From NCBI GenBank assembly GCA_013298265.1, contig JAAFHE010000104.1, forward strand, positions 1-9,161: a stretch of 9,161 bases of DNA, written 5' to 3'. Below, one piece after another: positions 6,920-9,161 of the stretch (its first letter is position 1; each line of letters begins with the position of its first letter). The stretch comes from Lysobacterales bacterium (GTDB lineage Bacteria > Pseudomonadota > Gammaproteobacteria > Xanthomonadales > Rhodanobacteraceae). Under the pieces are notes generated by a model that was not told the DNA's origin, did not search any database, and worked only from the letters and a program-made list of their open reading frames with translations. The translations under genes were made by a program, and so were the position numbers.

Positions 6920-7750
6920 TCAGTGGACACGCCCGCTCTGGGTTGAACTGGCTATCAGTTGCGACATGACTTCTTCGGCGTCGTCAGCCTGTGGGGCGAG
7001 GGCGAGATAACGTTTGAAGTCGTCCCGGGCGGCGCGATGGTGGCCCAGTTTCATATATAGACAGCCACGCTCACGGCATTCGGCGATATCGAGCGGATCC
7101 AACGTGACGATCCGATCGGTGCAACGCAGCGCTTTGTCCCATGCTTGTTTTTCGACATAGCCCAATCGCAGATTGCGTAGCATGCGCGTCACGATCGCAC
7201 GTCGACTTGCGGGTTCCAGCAAGTTGGCCAGTCGCTGGTCGTCGATATCCCGTGCCGAAAGCTCGCTGCGAGCTCGCCGTCGCAATTCGGGCAAATCGAG
7301 CGCGCGCCCGCGATGAAATGGGTCGAGTACCACAATGCCGTCTTCCAACGGCATTCTTACCAGGAAGTGTCCCGGGAACGAAACACCCTCCAGCGGCAGG
7401 TTGAGTCGCTGCGCCAGTGTGATCTGAACGATGGCAAGCGATATCGGGTTGCCTAGTCGCCGATCCAGCACATCATTCAGATAACTATTGCGCGGATCGA
7501 AATAGTTGTGCTCGTCACCCGCGAAACCGAGCTCGTCGAACAGGAAGTCGTTGATGCGGCTCAGTCGCTGTGTCTCGGACGCATCACAGGGCAGCTCGGT
7601 GCTCAGATGTTCCACGTACTCGTCGATGCGCTGCTCGTAAGTCGCGCGAGAAAGGTTCGGGTACTCGTCTCTGGCGATCAGCAGGGCGGCTGACAGGAGA
7701 GAAATGTCGTGGTCGACGGCGTGTTGCAGGCCTAGCCAAGGGTCAGTCAT
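6920..7750 (-). CDS. SirB1-family protein: transglutaminase-like domain plus TPR
   Basis: This encodes a 276-residue cytoplasmic protein. Residues about 40-155 form the transglutaminase-core-2 domain, with FLFDELGFAGDEHNYFDPRN, RRLGNPISLAIV (98-108), the conserved FPGHFLVR with His128, and VLDPFHRG with Asp143. The position where papain-like transglutaminases carry the catalytic Cys falls in GNPISL, with no Cys, as I recall for this family; catalysis is therefore doubtful. Residues about 190-265 hold tetratricopeptide-type helices (KALRCTDRIVTLDP, HRAARDDFKRYLALAP). In enterics the homolog YchA/SirB1 lies near prfA and hemA; here the gene stands alone. A strong GGAGG ribosome binding site (7757-7761) lies 6 bases before ATG 7750 and fixes the start. 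The molecular function is unknown. Confidence 0.9.
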   Translation of the reverse strand: MTDPWLGLQHAVDHDISLLSAALLIARDEYPNLSRATYEQRIDEYVEHLSTELPCDASETQRLSRINDFLFDELGFAGDEHNYFDPRNSYLNDVLDRRLGNPISLAIVQITLAQRLNLPLEGVSFPGHFLVRMPLEDGIVVLDPFHRGRALDLPELRRRARSELSARDIDDQRLANLLEPASRRAIVTRMLRNLRLGYVEKQAWDKALRCTDRIVTLDPLDIAECRERGCLYMKLGHHRAARDDFKRYLALAPQADDAEEVMSQLIASSTQSGRVH

Positions 7751-7756
7751 TCGGCG

Positions 7757-7761
7757 CCTCC
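7757..7761 (-). promoter_or_regulatory. Ribosome binding site of the SirB1-like gene
   Basis: The minus strand reads GGAGG, 6 bases before ATG 7750. It is a full-strength Shine-Dalgarno sequence and decides the start. It also argues against a minus-strand gene running through 7747-7929, whose end would overlap it. Confidence 0.75.
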
Positions 7762-7873
7762 AGCAGCTTGCACTGGATGGTAACCGATGCGACTGCTCCC
7801 GCTAGTCCGAGCGTCAGGATCGCGCCATTTCGTGGACAGCGTATGCGCATGGAAGAGGCGCCTACTATCTCCA

Positions 7874-7890
7874 GCATCCAAGATGGATGC
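7874..7890. repeat. 7-bp inverted repeat (hairpin or operator)
   Basis: GCATCCA-AGA-TGGATGC is a perfect 7-bp inverted repeat with a 3-base centre. It lies 20 bases before the start of the candidate small gene at 7911 and about 124 bases upstream of the minus-strand SirB1-like gene. No T run follows. It could be a protein binding site or a hairpin in an mRNA leader. Confidence 0.4.
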
Positions 7891-7910
7891 AGTACCTGTA
7901 GGCCAACGCG

Positions 7911-8156
7911 ATGAAACTGTTCGTGCCACTATCCGACGACGACATGTACGAAGCCGACGCCCAGCGGCTCAGGCTGATCCCGTATCAGGTCGGCCTGCCG
8001 TGCCATCACGCGATGGGCAGTCCAATACCGACGTTGTCGGTGCAGGCTGAAGGTCAGCGATGGAACTCGAGCGAGTCGCCCGGCTTGACGCCTAGCTTGT
8101 CTGCGGTACCGCCGTTGAGCTCAAGCACGTACATCGCAGGACCGCTGCTCGGGTAG
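7911..8156 (+). CDS. Candidate small protein, unknown function
   Basis: This open frame gives 81 residues starting MKLFVPLSDDDMYEADAQ and continuing RLRLIPYQVGLPCHHA. It lies in an otherwise empty 303-base stretch. The first 35 or so codons look coding, with most third positions G or C and a charged, ordered N-terminus that resembles short hypothetical proteins beginning MKLFVPL I recall from gammaproteobacteria. From about codon 48 the frame runs antisense into the end of the DUF192 gene (overlap 8054-8156). That part (RWNSSESPGLTPSLSAVPP) looks like non-coding read-through, so either the real protein is short and its stop was lost by a frameshift, or the tail is tolerated. The ribosome binding site is weak (TAGG about 8 bases upstream) and I see no clear promoter. 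No function can be named. Confidence 0.45.
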   Translation: MKLFVPLSDDDMYEADAQRLRLIPYQVGLPCHHAMGSPIPTLSVQAEGQRWNSSESPGLTPSLSAVPPLSSSTYIAGPLLG

Positions 8157-8488
8157 GAAGGGCAGGGGTCGGCTTTGCATGGCGGCACGTTGCTCTGCAC
8201 CGACACGACGCGGAATTTCTTGTCGAGGTAGAGCATGTCGAGCGGGATCAGTGTGTTCTTCATCCAGAACGCCTGCATGTATTCGTTCCGGAAAATGAAA
8301 AACATACCGCGATCGGCTGCCATGTGCTCCCGGAACATCAGCCCGTTTGTGTGCTGTTCATCGGTTTCGGCGAGCTCCACATAGAAAGTCTTCCCCTTGA
8401 GCGTGACGTAGGAAATGGCCTGAGCGTTGGCGCTCGAGCAAGCGACGAAACTCAGTGCGGCCAACGTCCACGTAGCGCGACGAAGCAT
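8054..8488 (-). CDS. Secreted DUF192 family protein
   Basis: This encodes a 144-residue protein with an N-terminal Sec signal peptide: two Arg, then a hydrophobic core of about 12 residues, with probable cleavage after NAQA at 24. A lipoprotein form is less likely, because the box FVAC lacks the usual Leu at -3. The mature part shows the DUF192 landmarks VELAETDEQHTNGLMFRE, RGMFFIF, FWMKNTLIPLDMLYLD and VLELNGG, ending KPGDSLEF. The family is small, widespread and periplasmic or exported; its function is not known to me. Two cysteines in PPCKADPC (mature domain) could form a disulfide. AAGGA 8 bases before ATG 8488 is a good ribosome binding site. The PilZ gene lies 53 bases upstream on the same strand, so the two may be co-transcribed. 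Confidence 0.92.
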   Translation of the reverse strand: MLRRATWTLAALSFVACSSANAQAISYVTLKGKTFYVELAETDEQHTNGLMFREHMAADRGMFFIFRNEYMQAFWMKNTLIPLDMLYLDKKFRVVSVQSNVPPCKADPCPSYPSSGPAMYVLELNGGTADKLGVKPGDSLEFHR

Positions 8489-8541
8489 GAGGAATTCCTT
8501 ACTGCAGTTTCTTCAGAGAAATGTTTGTAGCAATTCTGCAA

Positions 8542-8991
8542 CTAGCGCGAGCGCTGATGCTGATCGATCAACGTGGCCAGGGTCGAAAAGTCCTCTGGCG
8601 ACATGTCATAGAACTCCACGCCGACGTGCCCGCTGACAATGTGCTGAACCAGCACGTCGGCCACGAACTCGGGCTGGCCGGAAAAGCTCAGCACGACGTT
8701 GACGCGGCTACCCTCGATCAGAGGCTGTCCCTCGACCTGCTCAAGCATGGCTCCGTTGACCGAAAGGTCAAGAATACGACCGGGCGTGCCACGTCCGGCT
8801 GACTGCATATAGTAAATGCCGGAAGTAGCGTAGCGCGGTTCCTGGCGGCGTTCGTCGTACAGTTCACCCATGTAAACCACCATGCCGAAAAGCGTCGCCG
8901 GATCGTAGCATAGGGTGCCATCTGCGCTTGTGACCGTGGTCCGGCCTCTTTTCGTGCGGCGGCTCATGAGAATAGGTTCAATCCTATGCAT
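8542..8991 (-). CDS. PilZ domain protein (c-di-GMP receptor)
   Basis: This encodes a 149-residue cytoplasmic protein. The PilZ domain covers about residues 45-140 and carries both nucleotide-binding motifs: RxxxR (Arg49 and Arg53 in RRQEPR) and DxSxxG (DLSVNG, 75-80). Binding of cyclic di-GMP is therefore expected. No catalytic or output domain is attached, so it should act as a stand-alone adaptor; its partner cannot be told. The N-terminal 45 residues are basic, then uncharacterised. I chose ATG 8991 because GGGAAG lies 6 bases upstream. In-frame ATGs at 8967 and at 8871 (with GGTGG before it) are alternatives and would shorten the protein by 8 or 40 residues. The DUF192 gene follows after 53 bases. 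Confidence 0.92.
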   Translation of the reverse strand: MHRIEPILMSRRTKRGRTTVTSADGTLCYDPATLFGMVVYMGELYDERRQEPRYATSGIYYMQSAGRGTPGRILDLSVNGAMLEQVEGQPLIEGSRVNVVLSFSGQPEFVADVLVQHIVSGHVGVEFYDMSPEDFSTLATLIDQHQRSR

Positions 8992-8998
8992 GAACTAC

Positions 8999-9027
8999 TT
9001 CCCAAGCATGATTTCACCGAGTATGAT
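8999..9027 (+). promoter_or_regulatory. Possible upstream promoter sharing its -10 with the right-edge promoter
   Basis: TATGAT (9022-9027) is a good -10 box, followed by TCGCG exactly as in the promoter at 9150. With a 17-base spacer the -35 would be TTCCCA (8999-9004), only 4 of 6. It would fire rightward, away from the PilZ gene. Confidence 0.35.
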
Positions 9028-9060
9028 TCGCGCCCCTCCGCTGAAGCAGACGTTGAGGTT

Positions 9061-9081
9061 GGGGGGGCGGGTTGTGCGGGG
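9061..9081 (+). other. G-quadruplex-type G tract
   Basis: G7, C, GGG, TTGTGC, GGGG. This satisfies the usual four-run pattern, with loops of 1, 1 and 6 bases if the seven Gs are counted as two runs. It is the only such tract I noticed in the window and sits between the two direct-repeat copies. Confidence 0.5.
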
Positions 9082-9127
9082 TATGAGCGGAGTTACGGGT
9101 GACGAGGAAATAGATCGTTGCTGGGGG

Positions 9128-9155
9128 TTGACGAAGCGAGGACTGGCTGTATGAT
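9128..9155 (+). promoter_or_regulatory. Strong sigma-70 promoter reading out of the window
   Basis: TTGACG (9128-9133), a 16-base spacer and TATGAT (9150-9155) match consensus at 5 of 6 in both boxes. The transcript would start near 9162, at or just past the edge. The GC-rich TCGCG after the -10 box is of the kind seen at stringently controlled stable-RNA promoters, so the gene outside the window may be a tRNA, rRNA or other highly expressed gene. That last point is inference. Confidence 0.6.
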
Positions 9156-9161
9156 TCGCGG

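Larger units (their letters stand above)
9021..9160 (+). repeat. 12-bp direct repeat GTATGATTCGCG
   Basis: Two exact copies stand at 9021-9032 and 9149-9160, 128 bases apart, in the gene-free region right of the PilZ gene. Each contains a TATGAT -10-like box plus a GC-rich TCGCG discriminator. Confidence 0.8.

Noticed and set aside
7833..7868. TGGACA and TACTAT as a promoter for the small gene at 7911
   Set aside because: The spacer is 24 bases, too long for a sigma-70 promoter.
7747..7929. Minus-strand 60-codon frame ending in an ATGA overlap with the SirB1-like gene
   Set aside because: The overlap looks like coupling, but the frame needs a GTG start without a ribosome binding site, gives no recognisable protein, and runs antisense to the better candidate at 7911.
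8972..8987. ATAGG-TTCAAT-CCTAT inverted repeat at the start of the PilZ gene
   Set aside because: A 5-bp stem inside coding sequence, with no second copy seen, is within chance expectation.
1..9161. Mobile element, prophage, toxin-antitoxin, defence or CRISPR system
   Set aside because: No transposase, integrase, nuclease, repeat-spacer pattern or terminal repeats are seen. Nearly all the sequence is accounted for by housekeeping genes of uniform composition.

Overview
This window reads as ordinary chromosomal DNA from a GC-rich gammaproteobacterium. The argD, glyoxalase-type and PilZ/DUF192 products most resemble the Xanthomonadales/Nevskiales side of the class. That placement rests on recalled protein similarity, not on a search. 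I see no mobile element, integrase, phage gene, CRISPR array, rRNA or tRNA, and no convincing new multi-gene system.

Left part, + strand (1-1801): the 3' part of a LON-substrate-binding-domain protein, then an HSDL2-type short-chain dehydrogenase/reductase and a glyoxalase-I-like VOC protein. These three probably form one transcription unit. The VOC gene meets, tail to tail, a fold-type I PLP enzyme of the cystathionine gamma-synthase/lyase family (1836-2957, minus strand).

Middle (2958-6433): a divergent spacer separates the sulfur-amino-acid enzyme from argD, the acetylornithine aminotransferase. argD has a near-consensus sigma-70 promoter, and this argues for a GTG start at 3125. argD converges on a minus-strand operon of thiE (thiamine-phosphate synthase) and hemL (glutamate-1-semialdehyde aminomutase), which are coupled by an ATGA overlap. 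Three PLP fold-type I enzymes therefore lie side by side: transsulfuration, arginine and tetrapyrrole synthesis.

Right part (6434-9161): a small rubredoxin gene diverges from thiE and converges on a SirB1-like transglutaminase-fold/TPR gene. A perfect 11-bp hairpin lies between those two. Next come a roughly 300-bp stretch with a candidate small + strand gene, a secreted DUF192 protein and a PilZ (c-di-GMP receptor) protein, the last two on the minus strand. The last 170 bases have no gene. They hold a 12-bp direct repeat built around a -10-like box, a G-quadruplex-type G tract, and a strong sigma-70 promoter whose transcript would begin at or just past the right edge.

The points most worth checking are the right-edge promoter region, the small unannotated gene at 7911, the Ser-to-Ala change at the SDR catalytic position, and the argD start reassignment.
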